Assembly (NCBI GenBank): GCA_022826745.1
Contig: JAJDUI010000014.1
Location: 62,001-126,000, forward strand
DNA from: Thermoanaerobaculia bacterium
Lineage (GTDB): Bacteria; Acidobacteriota; Thermoanaerobaculia; Multivoradales; Multivoraceae
Length of the DNA: 64,000 nt
Direction: 5' to 3'
The notes beneath the pieces were generated by a model. The model worked only from the letters and a program-made list of their open reading frames with translations, did not search any database and was not told the origin of the DNA. Numbering within the stretch: position 1 is the stretch's first letter; every line of letters starts with the position of its first letter. The position numbers and the translations under genes were made by a program. This document shows, in pieces, positions 44,790 to 54,283 of the stretch.

Positions 44790-47021
44790 ATGAGTTCGAA
44801 CCATGTAGCGGGCGACGTGCGACTGGGGACCGCGGCGGCCGCCGCGGTCCTGGTGTTCCTGACCCTGCCGTCCGCTTACGGCCAGTCCGGCCCGTTGATC
44901 GAGCCGGTGACGGACGCCGAGCTCGCCGCAACGCCGGACGGCGACTGGCTGAGTTTCCGCGGCAATCTGTCCGCCTGGGCCTACAGCGCCCTCGACGCGG
45001 TGAACACGGAGACGGTCGGCCAGCTCGATTTCGCCTGGGCGGCGCCGATGGAGGACGGCCCCAACGAGGCGACGCCGCTCGTGCGAGGCGGCATCGTCTA
45101 CCTGCCGCAGACGGGAGACGTGATCCACGCCCTCGACGCGCGCACCGGCGACCTGATCTGGGAGTACCGCCGGGAGCACGACTACCTGGACCCGGAAGGG
45201 GCGGACCCAGCCCGGCGCTTTGGCCAGGGCCTGGGCCGGATCACCCGCAACATCGCGATCTGGCAGGACGGCCTCTTCGTCGCCACGATGGACGCCTTCA
45301 TCATCCGCCTGGACGCGAACACCGGCGAACTCGTGTGGGAGACGCGGGTCGGCGACAGCCGCATCGCGCACTCCTCCGGGCCGATCATCGCCGACGGCAA
45401 GGTGATCAGCGGCCGCTCCTGCAACATGTCGGTCGCGGGCGGCTGCTACCTGACGGCCCACGACGCCGAGGACGGACGCGAGCTGTGGCGCTTCCACACG
45501 ATCCCGCGGCCCGGCGAACCCGGCGACGAGACCTGGGGCGGCCTGCCGCTCGAGCGCCGGTTCCACGTCGGCGCCTGGCACGTCGGCTCCTACGACCCGG
45601 ACCTCGGCCTCGTCTATTGGGGCACGTCGGTGCCCGCACCGTCGCCGGAGGTCCTGCGCGGCAGCGGCGCAGGGTCGCTCCTCTACTCGAACAGCACCCT
45701 CGCGCTCCGCGCGGACACCGGGGAACTCGCCTGGTACTTCCAGCACCTGCCGCGGGACAACTGGGATCTCGACCACCCCTTCGAGCGCATCCTCGTCGAC
45801 CTGGAGATGGAGCCGGACGAGGAGGCCGCCTGGTCCATCAATCCCACGCTCGAACGCGGCGACCGGAGGCGGGTGATGACCGGCTTCCCCGGCAAGACCG
45901 CCATCTTCTGGACCCTCGACCGGGAGACCGGTGAGTTCCTGTGGGCGCGCGAGACCGTCTTCCAGAACGTGATCACCCACATCGACCCGCACACCGGCAC
46001 GGTCACCGTCAACGAGGAGGTCATCCCCAAGGCGCGCGACGAGGAGTACGGCGTCGTCTGCCCGGCGGCGAGCGGCGGCAAGGACTGGCCGACCGCGGCC
46101 TACAGCCCGCTCACCGAAGCCGTGTACGCGCCGCTCCAGGACGTCTGCATGTCGCCGACCATCACCGGCACCGGCGAGGGCCCGCCACAGGGCTACGGCA
46201 TCGCCTTCAACATGCGGCTGGCGCCGAACAAGACGACGGTCGGGCGCCTCGACGCGGTCTCCGCCCGCACCGGCGAATCCCTGTGGCGGTTCGAGGAGCC
46301 GGCCGGGATGATGTCGGTGATGACCACGGGCGGCGGCCTCGTCTTCGCCGGCAACACGAACCGGCGCTTCCGGGCCTGGGACGCAGCGACCGGCGAGGTG
46401 CTGTGGGAGACCGTGCTGGGCGGGCCGGTCAGCGGCTTCCCGGTCAGCTTCGCCGTCGACGGCGAGCAGTACGTCGCGGTGACTGCCGGCGGCGGCGACC
46501 TGCTGAGCGGCCTGTTCAACCGTCTCGGCAACCTGAGAGCGCGCGGCGGCGCCAACATGCTCTACGCATTCAGGCTGTCCGACTCCGCCGGGCGCGGCCC
46601 GATCGAGCAGCCGAGCGTCACCGCCGCGGCCGTCGAGCCGCCGCCGATGATCATGATCGACGCGCCTCTGCTGGAAGCGTCGGTCCCCTGCGCGACCTTC
46701 TCCGCAGAGCAGGCGGACCGCGGCAGCGCGCTCTACCGGGAAGAGTGCGCCGAATGCCACGGACCGACGCTGCGCGGCGGCGCCCAGGGCGCGGCTCTCG
46801 CCGGCCGCAGCTTCATCAGCTACTGGCAGAACCGGGCCGCCAGCGGCCTCTTTCGGACGATCCGCGAGACGATGCCGCAGGGCCGGGAAGGGACGATCGG
46901 CCCGTCGGCCTCAGCCGATCTCGTGGCCTTCCTGCTGCGCGAGAACGGCGCCGGGGCCACCGGCGAACTCGGTTCCGACGTCGAGACGCTGGACGGCCAG
47001 CGCACCTGCTTCCGGCAGTAG
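44790..47021 (+). CDS. PQQ-dependent dehydrogenase with C-terminal cytochrome c
   Basis: A 743-aa periplasmic quinohaemoprotein dehydrogenase (ethanol/glucose-dehydrogenase family). It has a signal peptide (AAAAAVLVFLTLPSAYGQ), then an eight-blade propeller with repeated tryptophan motifs such as DARTGDLIWEYR, DANTGELVWETRVGD and DAATGEVLWETVLGG. The likely catalytic Asp lies in DNWDLDHPFE. A short cytochrome c domain with heme site CAECH is in the last 100 residues. The usual vicinal Cys-Cys pair of alcohol dehydrogenases is not seen, so the substrate is uncertain. The last 111 nt overlap the convergent ZIP gene. Confidence 0.9.
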   Translation: MSSNHVAGDVRLGTAAAAAVLVFLTLPSAYGQSGPLIEPVTDAELAATPDGDWLSFRGNLSAWAYSALDAVNTETVGQLDFAWAAPMEDGPNEATPLVRGGIVYLPQTGDVIHALDARTGDLIWEYRREHDYLDPEGADPARRFGQGLGRITRNIAIWQDGLFVATMDAFIIRLDANTGELVWETRVGDSRIAHSSGPIIADGKVISGRSCNMSVAGGCYLTAHDAEDGRELWRFHTIPRPGEPGDETWGGLPLERRFHVGAWHVGSYDPDLGLVYWGTSVPAPSPEVLRGSGAGSLLYSNSTLALRADTGELAWYFQHLPRDNWDLDHPFERILVDLEMEPDEEAAWSINPTLERGDRRRVMTGFPGKTAIFWTLDRETGEFLWARETVFQNVITHIDPHTGTVTVNEEVIPKARDEEYGVVCPAASGGKDWPTAAYSPLTEAVYAPLQDVCMSPTITGTGEGPPQGYGIAFNMRLAPNKTTVGRLDAVSARTGESLWRFEEPAGMMSVMTTGGGLVFAGNTNRRFRAWDAATGEVLWETVLGGPVSGFPVSFAVDGEQYVAVTAGGGDLLSGLFNRLGNLRARGGANMLYAFRLSDSAGRGPIEQPSVTAAAVEPPPMIMIDAPLLEASVPCATFSAEQADRGSALYREECAECHGPTLRGGAQGAALAGRSFISYWQNRAASGLFRTIRETMPQGREGTIGPSASADLVAFLLRENGAGATGELGSDVETLDGQRTCFRQ

Positions 47022-48077
47022 CCCGAGTCGCCCGGGCGGCCCGACCGCCGACGCATGATCCTCGTGATCATGGTCGTGGTCGGCCTCGTCGTGGTCCTCA
47101 TGCCCGGCCTCGTCGCCGTCGTCGTGAGCATGGTCGTCGTGCCCGGCATCGTCGTCATGCGCGTGATCGTCGTGCGCCTCGTGCTGCGCACCATGAGCGT
47201 GACCGTCGTCGCCATGCGAGTGGCCGAGGTGGGCGTGCTGGTGCCAGAGGCCCATCACCGCCATCGTTCCAATGCCAATCATCACCAGTGCGAACTTGAG
47301 CGCCCGATCCCTGTCCTGCTCGGGCATCGGAACGTCGTCCTCGCCCATCAGGGAGCTCCGTACGTAGTGGGCGATCCGGTCCCGCTCCCTCGACATCTCC
47401 GAGTCGAGCACGTCCATCACCGCCACGTAGATGAAGGTGCCGGCGGCGATCGCGTTGAAGCTCCCCTCGAAGATCAGGGCCGTTCTCCCCTCGAACACCT
47501 GCCCCGCCACGGTGCCGAACACGATCCCGAGCGGCGTCATGACCGAGAAGAGCCACAGCGTCTGCCACAGCTTCCGGTTGCCAGCGGAGTGGGCGGTCAC
47601 GATCAGGGCGAACGCGGCGGACCCCTTGTGGAACAGGATGCCCAGCATCACGACCAGCACGGCCGCGGCTTCCGGCTGAAGGCCAAGAGCCATCCCCGCG
47701 ATGATCGAGTGCACGGAGAGCACGATGAGCAGGACGAACGCGTAGAAGGGAGGCCTCGTCCGCTCCTCTTCCCGGGCCAGCATCGAGTTGCGGCCTTCGA
47801 GTACGACCCGGTCGATCAACAGCAGCAGACCGACTCCAAGCGCCGCGAGCAGGGGCGCCAGCGGATAGTCGACCACGTTCCGGAGCGCCTCATCGGCTTC
47901 GGGCAGCAGGTGGACGAAACCGACGCCGAGGAAGATCCCCCCTGCCAGCGCGTTGCCCAGGGAGAGATAGCGCCGGCTGGCCTGCTGTTTGGCGACCAGG
48001 ATGGGAATCATGCCGCCGACGATGGCGATCCCGAAGATCGCCAGTCCGGCGATGATCTTGATGGCAAGCGGGGACAT
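46911..48077 (-). CDS. ZIP family metal transporter with His-rich C-terminal tail
   Basis: A 388-aa ZIP-family permease with membrane segments at about 5-25, 40-60, 75-92, 110-133, 140-165 and beyond. It carries the metal-site motifs HSIIAGMALG (His123) and HKGSAAF (His150). A 60-residue tail (279-341) is packed with His and Asp, a metal-buffering or sensing region. The last ~36 residues after residue 351 are encoded antisense to the PQQ dehydrogenase gene. They look like read-through past an ancestral stop. ATG at 48077 is preceded by gaggagg. Direction (uptake or efflux) and metal (Zn most often) are not certain. Confidence 0.88.
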   Translation of the reverse strand: MSPLAIKIIAGLAIFGIAIVGGMIPILVAKQQASRRYLSLGNALAGGIFLGVGFVHLLPEADEALRNVVDYPLAPLLAALGVGLLLLIDRVVLEGRNSMLAREEERTRPPFYAFVLLIVLSVHSIIAGMALGLQPEAAAVLVVMLGILFHKGSAAFALIVTAHSAGNRKLWQTLWLFSVMTPLGIVFGTVAGQVFEGRTALIFEGSFNAIAAGTFIYVAVMDVLDSEMSRERDRIAHYVRSSLMGEDDVPMPEQDRDRALKFALVMIGIGTMAVMGLWHQHAHLGHSHGDDGHAHGAQHEAHDDHAHDDDAGHDDHAHDDGDEAGHEDHDEADHDHDHEDHASAVGPPGRLGLLPEAGALAVQRLDVGTEFAGGPGAVLAQQEGHEIG

Positions 48078-48115
48078 GGGATGCGGCCTCCTCTATCCTC
48101 TCACCTCTCGACCGC

Positions 48116-48826
48116 TCAGGACGATCCTGCGGACGCGGCGTCGTCCTGAAGCGACGGCGGCAGCAGCTCCGGCCTGGTGAAGAAGTTCGCCTGCGCCGCT
48201 CGGACATAGGCGGGGCGCAGGTTCAGACGATCGCGATAGGCGGCAAGCTGCTCACCGATCGGCTCGCCGTAGGCAACCGCCCAGTCCAGGCAACTGCCGA
48301 GCAGGATGTCGACACCCGTGAACCGGTCGCCGAGCAGAAACTCCCGCCCGTCGGCCAACTCGAGTTCCGCTACCGCCGACTGCTTCGCGAAGCCCTCGCT
48401 CGCGGTCTGAATCGCCGCCGGCGCCTCGCCGTAGAGGTAGGCGAGATCGCGGTGCTTGCGGATCACGTAGAGCGTGTGGGCGTCGAGTTCCATCATCACG
48501 AAGAACGCCCACTGGTCGTAGCGTGCCCGGGCTTCGGTGCCGGCGGCCGGCATCAGGCCGACCGGCTCGCCGTAGGTCTCGGCCACGTAGTTAACGATCG
48601 CCGCGCTCTCGGCCAGCGTCAGCTCGCCGTCCTGCAGCAACGGGATCTTCTGGCGCGGATTCAGCCGCGTGAACTCCTCCGTCTGCGTCTCGCCGGTGCG
48701 CGGACCGATCGGCCGGTGCTCGTAGTCGAGCCCCAGCTCCGCCAGCGCCCAGTGCGCACGCAACGTCCGCGACGTGCTGCAGCCCCAGAGCACCAGGGAT
48801 GGGGCCGAAGTTCGCTTGTCTGCCAT
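48116..48826 (-). CDS. glutathione S-transferase family protein
   Basis: A 236-aa GST with the thioredoxin-fold N-terminus (LWGCSTSRTLRAHWALAELGL), the GSH-binding QKIPLLQDGELTLAESAAIVNYV, and a helical domain with FLLGDRFTGVDILLGSCLDW. It is independent of the GST near 29.2 kb (low similarity by eye). It lies 39 nt from the start of the ZIP gene, upstream of it on the same strand, and could share its transcript. Substrate unknown. Confidence 0.88.
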   Translation of the reverse strand: MADKRTSAPSLVLWGCSTSRTLRAHWALAELGLDYEHRPIGPRTGETQTEEFTRLNPRQKIPLLQDGELTLAESAAIVNYVAETYGEPVGLMPAAGTEARARYDQWAFFVMMELDAHTLYVIRKHRDLAYLYGEAPAAIQTASEGFAKQSAVAELELADGREFLLGDRFTGVDILLGSCLDWAVAYGEPIGEQLAAYRDRLNLRPAYVRAAQANFFTRPELLPPSLQDDAASAGSS

Positions 48827-48871
48827 AGCGGCAGAACGAGGATGTCAGAAACCCCGGGGGATGGGAATCAG

Positions 48872-49081
48872 CTACCCCGACCGGGGCAGCGACACCGCCA
48901 GCGAAACGCCCAGGCAGACCATGGCGAGGACGTAGAAGGCGATCGTCACGACATCGGCCAGCACCGGCACGTCGACCGGTCCGGACAGCGACCGCCGGCA
49001 GGCCGCTATCGGCAGGCCGGCGCCGATCAGGCCGAGGACGATCCAGCGCGCCCACGTCAGTCGAGAGTTCGGTTCCGCCAT
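48872..49081 (-). CDS. small hypothetical membrane protein
   Basis: A 69-aa protein with two predicted membrane helices (WARWIVLGLIGAGLPIAA and TIAFYVLAMVCLGVSLAV). No known family recognised. The ATG at 49081 was preferred to the longer frame because it starts just before the first helix. It is divergent from secreted-family member 2, with a 145-nt spacer carrying a 7-bp hairpin at 49118-49135. Confidence 0.6.
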   Translation of the reverse strand: MAEPNSRLTWARWIVLGLIGAGLPIAACRRSLSGPVDVPVLADVVTIAFYVLAMVCLGVSLAVSLPRSG

Positions 49082-49226
49082 GGTTCTCAGTCCCGTTGCC
49101 GTGTCGTGTCTCGCGTGCCTCGCTGCGAAGCGAGGGGAGGATGTCACAGATCGCGCGGTTTCGCAGCTTCCGCGCGGCGGACGCTAGACTGACCTTCACG
49201 CACAGCCAATCAGACGGGAGGTCGAG

Positions 49227-50381
49227 ATGCAGATCAGGCGACGGAGGTCTTCGTTCTGGAGGGTCTGGGGTACCGCGGTCATCTCGGTAGGCGCCCTCGT
49301 CGTGATTGCCGTGGCGGCCGCCCTGATGATGTTCGCGGCCTCCGCCGCGGAGGCCCAGGAGATTCCGCGACGCCACGATGGCCGCCCCGACCTCTCGGGC
49401 ACCTACGACATCGCCACCCTGACGCCGGCGCAGCGGCCGGACCGCTTCGGCGACCGGCTCGAGCTGACTCCGGAGGAAGCCGCCGCACTCGCCGAGCACT
49501 GGTCCACGAACTTCGACAAGGACCACGCGCCGAGCGATCCGGACCGCGAGGCTCCGCCCAAGGGCGGCACCGGCATCTACGCACCCGAGTTCACCGGCGC
49601 GGCGGGCAAGGTCGGCGGCTACAACGCCTTCTTCGTCGACATCGGTACGGGCGCCTTCCAGCTCAACGGCAAGTACCGCACGTCGATCATCACGGACCCG
49701 CCGGACGGCCGCTATCCGTCGCTCAGCGAGCATGGACAGGAGAGGAGCGAGCGGCTGGCGCCCTTCCGGCACGAGAACACCGGCACGGCCTGGTGGCTCG
49801 ACCTTCCTGTCGGCCCCTACGACGATCACGAACTGCGGCCCCTCGCCGAACGCTGCATCCTCACGCGCGGCGCTTCCGGACCGCCGTCCATGCCGGGGAT
49901 GTACAACAACCTGAAGACGATCGTGCAGACCGACACCCACGTGATGATCCTGATCGAGTGGATGCACGACGTCCGGATCATCCGGCTCGACTCCGAACAT
50001 CTGCCCGACACGATCCGCAAGTGGAGCGGCGATTCGATCGGCTGGTGGGAGGGAGACACCCTGGTCGTCGAAACGAGGAACTTCCGGGAGATTCCCGGTT
50101 CGGTCACACGGGGTTCGCGCGACATGCGGGTAACGGAGCGGTTCAGCCGCATCGACGCCGGGAACCTGCGCTACGAGTTCACGGTCGAGGATCCCGCCTA
50201 CGAGACGGCCTGGAGCGGCGAGTACCCGTGGCCCGCGACCTCGCACAAGCTCTACGAATACGCCTGCCACGAGGGGAACTACGCCTTCGGCAACATCATG
50301 CGGGGCGCGCGGCTGCTGGAGCGCGAGGCGATCGAGCAGAGCGCTTCGGGCGCCTCGACCGGTTCCGGGTCCGGCGACTGA
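49227..50381 (+). CDS. secreted protein, expanded unnamed family (member 2)
   Basis: A 384-aa exported paralogue of the 42040 protein. A basic start and long hydrophobic signal helix (TAVISVGALVVIAVAAALMM) are followed by EIPRRHDGRPDLSGTYDIAT. It shares with member 1 the identical run GTGIYAPEFTGAAGKVGGYN and the blocks HENTGTAWW, HVMILIEWMHDVRIIRLD, WWEGDTLVVETRNF and YEYACHEGNYAFGNIMRGAR. Both conserved Cys are present. Function unknown. It is followed 20 nt later by the DUF1295 gene. Confidence 0.8.
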   Translation: MQIRRRRSSFWRVWGTAVISVGALVVIAVAAALMMFAASAAEAQEIPRRHDGRPDLSGTYDIATLTPAQRPDRFGDRLELTPEEAAALAEHWSTNFDKDHAPSDPDREAPPKGGTGIYAPEFTGAAGKVGGYNAFFVDIGTGAFQLNGKYRTSIITDPPDGRYPSLSEHGQERSERLAPFRHENTGTAWWLDLPVGPYDDHELRPLAERCILTRGASGPPSMPGMYNNLKTIVQTDTHVMILIEWMHDVRIIRLDSEHLPDTIRKWSGDSIGWWEGDTLVVETRNFREIPGSVTRGSRDMRVTERFSRIDAGNLRYEFTVEDPAYETAWSGEYPWPATSHKLYEYACHEGNYAFGNIMRGARLLEREAIEQSASGASTGSGSGD

Positions 50382-50400
50382 GGCCGGGAGAGCGACCGCC

Positions 50401-51246
50401 ATGCCGGACATCAACCTCATCCCCCACCCGCTCGTCGGCACGCCGATGGGCGCCGCGCTCGATCTCTGCGTGATCCTGGCCGCGCTCTGCTGGCTCGCCG
50501 CCGTGATCACCCGCGAGTACTCCTGGGTGGACCGCCTCTGGTCCCTGTGCCCACCGATCTACTGCCTCATCGTTGCCTTCGCCAACGACTTCGGGTCGAC
50601 CCGCGTCAACCTGATGACTGCACTGGCCGTTCTCTGGGGAGCGCGCCTCACCTTCAACTTCGTGCGCAAGGGGGGCTACCAGAAGGGCGGCGAGGACTAC
50701 CGCTGGGCCACCGTCCGCGAGCGATACGGGCCGATCGGCATTCAGATCATGAACATCACGTTCATCGCGCCCGGCCAGATGCTGCTGATCTGGTGGTTCA
50801 CTTCGCCGGTCCACGCCGCCTGGGAAGCTGGGGACACGCCACTCAATGGACTCGACTTTCTCGCTGCCGCCCTGTTCCTTCTGTTCCTCATCGTCGAAAC
50901 CGTCGCCGACGAGCAGATGTGGGCGTTTCAGCAGGACAAGAAGCGCAGGATCGCGGATGGAGAAGATGTCGCACAGCCCTTCATGAACACCGGCCTCTTC
51001 CGCTACAGCCGCCACCCGAACTATCTCTGCGAGCTCGGCATGTGGTGGGTGTTCTACCTGTTCGCCGTCGCTGCCTCGGGGCAGTGGATCCACTGGACCG
51101 GCGCCGGATTCGTCGCGTTGACAGCTCTGTTCGTGGGGTCGATCCGACTTTCCGAGTCCATCTCGGTTCAGAAGTACCCGTCCTACCGCGACTACCAGGC
51201 GTCCGTTCCCTGCATCGTCCCGGGCCTGTGGCTGGGCAAACCGTAG
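50401..51246 (+). CDS. DUF1295 / steroid 5-alpha-reductase-like membrane protein
   Basis: A 281-aa integral-membrane protein. It has seven or so helices and the C-terminal signature LFRYSRHPNYLCELGMWW, typical of DUF1295 and of the isoprenylcysteine methyltransferase/steroid reductase fold. The YSWVDRLWSL motif near residue 40 is also diagnostic. It could be a lipid- or sterol-reducing enzyme, but members of this family are mostly uncharacterised. Confidence 0.85.
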   Translation: MPDINLIPHPLVGTPMGAALDLCVILAALCWLAAVITREYSWVDRLWSLCPPIYCLIVAFANDFGSTRVNLMTALAVLWGARLTFNFVRKGGYQKGGEDYRWATVRERYGPIGIQIMNITFIAPGQMLLIWWFTSPVHAAWEAGDTPLNGLDFLAAALFLLFLIVETVADEQMWAFQQDKKRRIADGEDVAQPFMNTGLFRYSRHPNYLCELGMWWVFYLFAVAASGQWIHWTGAGFVALTALFVGSIRLSESISVQKYPSYRDYQASVPCIVPGLWLGKP

Positions 51247-51291
51247 TACGCTCGCCGACGCCCAGCTCAACCCCGTAAGGAGGAACCTCGC

Positions 51292-52590
51292 GTGATCCGA
51301 TTGCGTCCTCGGGGGCAGTACGCCCCGCTCGCCTTCGCCGCCGCTGCACTGCTGCTCGCGGCCCTCGTCCTCGCGCCGGCGTTCGCCGCCGAGCCTGAAC
51401 TCCAGCACGCCAAGCCGGCCGATGTCGGCCTGGACCCGGCCGGTCTCGAGAAGCTCAACGAGGCGATGCACGGCATGGTCGACGGCGGCCAGCTCGCCGG
51501 CGTCGTCACGATGGTCTCGCGCAAGGGGAAGGTCGTCCACTTCGACGCCTACGGCAAGCGCGACATCGAGAACGGGCTTCCGGTCGAGAAGGACACGATC
51601 TTCCGCATCTACTCAATGACCAAGCCGATCATCGGGGTCGCGCTGATGACGTACTACGACGAGGGCCGCTTCACCCTGGACGACCCGGTATCGAAGTTCA
51701 TTCCCGAGTTCGCCGATCTCAAGGTGGCGAAGGAGGACGGACCCGACGGCATGCCGATCACCGAGGACGCCGACCACCCGATGACGATGCGGGAGCTGAT
51801 GAGCCACACGGCCGGCCTGACCTACGGGCTGTTCTCCCAGTCCCAGGTCGACACGCTCTACACCAAGGCGGGGATCATCACGGACCCGAACCAGAACCTG
51901 AAGGACATGATCGACAAGCTGGCGAAGATCCCGCTCCGCCAGCAGCCGGGTTCGATGTGGCACTACAGCGTCGCGGTCGACGTCCAGGGCTACGTGCTCG
52001 AGGTGCTGGCCGGCAAGCCGCTCGACGAAGTCCTGAACGAGCGCCTGTTCGGCCCGCTCGGCATGACGGACACCGCCTTCTGGGTCGAGCCGGACAAGGT
52101 GGACCGCTTCTCGCACATGTACGCGACGAACGAGGGCAAGCTGGCGAAGGTCGAGTTCGGGCAGTACCTCGAGAAGCCGAACTTCCTGTCCGGCGGCGGC
52201 GGCCTCGTCTCCACCGCGACGGACTACATGCGCTTCGCCCAGATGCTGGCGAACGGCGGCGAGCTGGACGGCGTCCACATCCTGAAGCCGGAGACGGTCG
52301 AACTGATGCACACCAACCACCTGCCGGCCGGCGTGACCGACATGGGGCCGATCTACCGGGGCAACCGCTTCGGCCTGGACTTCTCGATCGTCACCGATCC
52401 GAACCCGGCGACCGACCACGAGCGCGCCAAGGGCGAGTACTGGTGGTACGGCATCGGCGGCACCTGGTTCGGCATCAACCCGGTGCAGGACCTGGTCGTC
52501 GTCGGCATGATCCAGAGCCGCGACTTCCGCGCCTCGGGAATGGCCCGCATCGCCAGCAAGCGACTCGCGTACGAAGCGATCGTCGACTGA
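51292..52590 (+). CDS. serine hydrolase, beta-lactamase class C/esterase family
   Basis: A 432-aa exported enzyme of the class C beta-lactamase/DD-peptidase/EstB fold. A GTG start (51292) after gtaaggagg leads a signal peptide ending near AFAAEP. The catalytic SxxK is SMTK (Ser108, Lys111) and the second Tyr is in HYSVAVDV (Tyr225). The third motif is not clear, as often in esterase members. Likely an esterase or peptidase. Not evidence of antibiotic resistance. Confidence 0.88.
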   Translation: MIRLRPRGQYAPLAFAAAALLLAALVLAPAFAAEPELQHAKPADVGLDPAGLEKLNEAMHGMVDGGQLAGVVTMVSRKGKVVHFDAYGKRDIENGLPVEKDTIFRIYSMTKPIIGVALMTYYDEGRFTLDDPVSKFIPEFADLKVAKEDGPDGMPITEDADHPMTMRELMSHTAGLTYGLFSQSQVDTLYTKAGIITDPNQNLKDMIDKLAKIPLRQQPGSMWHYSVAVDVQGYVLEVLAGKPLDEVLNERLFGPLGMTDTAFWVEPDKVDRFSHMYATNEGKLAKVEFGQYLEKPNFLSGGGGLVSTATDYMRFAQMLANGGELDGVHILKPETVELMHTNHLPAGVTDMGPIYRGNRFGLDFSIVTDPNPATDHERAKGEYWWYGIGGTWFGINPVQDLVVVGMIQSRDFRASGMARIASKRLAYEAIVD

Positions 52591-52648
52591 GACGCGCCCC
52601 GGCGCCCTCTCTGAAGAAACCGCCTGGACCGTCGAGGAGGACGTATCC

Positions 52649-54241
52649 ATGAGTCTGTTCGCCTGGTCGTGGATGTTCCTCGTCCTCTACATCGTCGGCA
52701 TGCTGACTTTTGGCTGGGTCGCCAGCCGGAGGATCAGCAACGCCGACGACTTCGCCACCGCACGGAGCAGCTACGGCCCCTACTTCCTGGCCCTGGCGTT
52801 CGCCGCGACCACCGCCAGCGGCGCCACCTTCCTCGGCAGCCCGGGCCTCGGCTACGACTTCGGGATGGCCAGCGTCTGGGGCAAGTTCCTCTATCCGATG
52901 GGGGTCTACTTCGGGGTCCTCATCACGATCAAGCTGGTCGCCAATTCGGGCCACAAGTTCGGCAACCGCTCGATCCCGGAGTACCTGGGGGACCGCTACC
53001 AGAGCGACGGCGTCCGCCTGCTGGTCTCGATCTTCTCCCTCGTGCTGTTCTTCTACATCGCCGGCCAGCTCGTGTCGGGGCTGGTCATGTTCGAGATCAT
53101 GCTCGGCCTCGAGCCGTTGACCGCCCTCATCATCACCTCCGGCGTTCTGCTGGTCTACGTCGTTCTCGGCGGCGCCCACGCCGACATCCTCACCGACGGC
53201 ATCCAGGGAATGATGATGCTCGGCGTCGCGATCGTGGTGATCATCATGTTCCTGTTCGCATCCGGGATGGACGGCGGCCTCGGAGCCCTGGTCAGCAACC
53301 TGCGCGTGCAGGACCCGAACCTCGTGGGGCCGCTCAACAAGTCGAACTCGCTCTACGACTCCTGGTGGGCGATCGCCTGCGTCCTGTTCGCCCACATCCC
53401 GCTCGGCATGCTCCCCCACATCGGCAACAAGGTGTGGGCGCTCAGGAACGACGGCGACCGGATGCGCTTCGTCAAGCTCGCCTTCGCCGTCGGGCTGACG
53501 ATGGGCATGCTCGGGCTCGGCGGCATCCTGGCCCGCGGCGTCCTGGGTACCGAGCTGCTCGAGGCCGGCCGCAACGCGAACGAGGCGCTGCCGGCGCTGT
53601 TCATCGAGCTGTTCCCGACCTGGCTCGCCGCCCTGATCGGCGTCGGCATCCTGGCCGCGATCATGTCGACCGCGGACGGGCTGGTCGTTTCTTCCTCCCA
53701 GATCGTCGCCAACGACATCTACCGCCGGTCGATCGTTCCCAAGTACTCACCGCACCTGAGCGACAAGGAGGTCGATCGCAAGGTGCTCACCATCAGCCGC
53801 TGGAGCACGGTGATCGTCCTGATCCTCTGCACCTGGATGGCGTGGGCGATGCAGGACATGAACATCGCGCTGCTGGTCTGGGTGGGCACCGGCGGCATGA
53901 TGGCCGCGTTCGCCGGTCCGCTGGTGGTCGGCGGTCTCTGGCGCGGCGTCACCCTCGCCGGCGCGTACACCGGCCTCGTCACCGGCATGCTCACGTTCGT
54001 CCTGCTGCGCAGCGGCCTGCCGTGGATGATCGTCGATCCGGGCTCGCTCGGCCCGCTGTCGGGTATCGCCCATTGGCTCGCGCACTACCAGATCAACCCG
54101 TACTCCTGCGCGGTGGTCGGCGAAGTGGTCTCCATCGCCGGGACCTACATCGTGTCCAAGTTGACGCAGCCTTTGCCTGAAGCGCATGTGGAGCGATTGT
54201 TCAGTGCGCCGGCAGAGACGGCGGAGGCCGCCGGGGGCTAG
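52649..54241 (+). CDS. sodium:solute symporter (SSS) family transporter
   Basis: A 530-aa permease with about 13 membrane segments. SSS features: a FATARSSYGPYFLALAFAATTASGATFLGSPG start, GNRSIPEYLGDRYQSDGVR, and the conserved GGILARGV/AIMSTADGLVVSSSQIVANDIYRR region. Substrate (sugar, acid, amino acid or betaine-like) cannot be told from sequence. It follows the serine hydrolase by 58 nt with a gaggagg site, so a hydrolase-plus-uptake pair is plausible. Confidence 0.92.
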   Translation: MSLFAWSWMFLVLYIVGMLTFGWVASRRISNADDFATARSSYGPYFLALAFAATTASGATFLGSPGLGYDFGMASVWGKFLYPMGVYFGVLITIKLVANSGHKFGNRSIPEYLGDRYQSDGVRLLVSIFSLVLFFYIAGQLVSGLVMFEIMLGLEPLTALIITSGVLLVYVVLGGAHADILTDGIQGMMMLGVAIVVIIMFLFASGMDGGLGALVSNLRVQDPNLVGPLNKSNSLYDSWWAIACVLFAHIPLGMLPHIGNKVWALRNDGDRMRFVKLAFAVGLTMGMLGLGGILARGVLGTELLEAGRNANEALPALFIELFPTWLAALIGVGILAAIMSTADGLVVSSSQIVANDIYRRSIVPKYSPHLSDKEVDRKVLTISRWSTVIVLILCTWMAWAMQDMNIALLVWVGTGGMMAAFAGPLVVGGLWRGVTLAGAYTGLVTGMLTFVLLRSGLPWMIVDPGSLGPLSGIAHWLAHYQINPYSCAVVGEVVSIAGTYIVSKLTQPLPEAHVERLFSAPAETAEAAGG

Positions 54242-54283
54242 CTACACTTCACGGCAGAGTTCGACACAACGAGGAGGGACGAC

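Noticed and set aside
44766..46760. 664-aa minus-strand open frame opposite the PQQ dehydrogenase
   Set aside because: No domain, Gly/Arg/Val-rich; antisense shadow of a motif-confirmed gene.
51292..52590. Antibiotic-resistance beta-lactamase
   Set aside because: The SMTK and YSV motifs fit the wider class C/esterase family; no specific resistance features.
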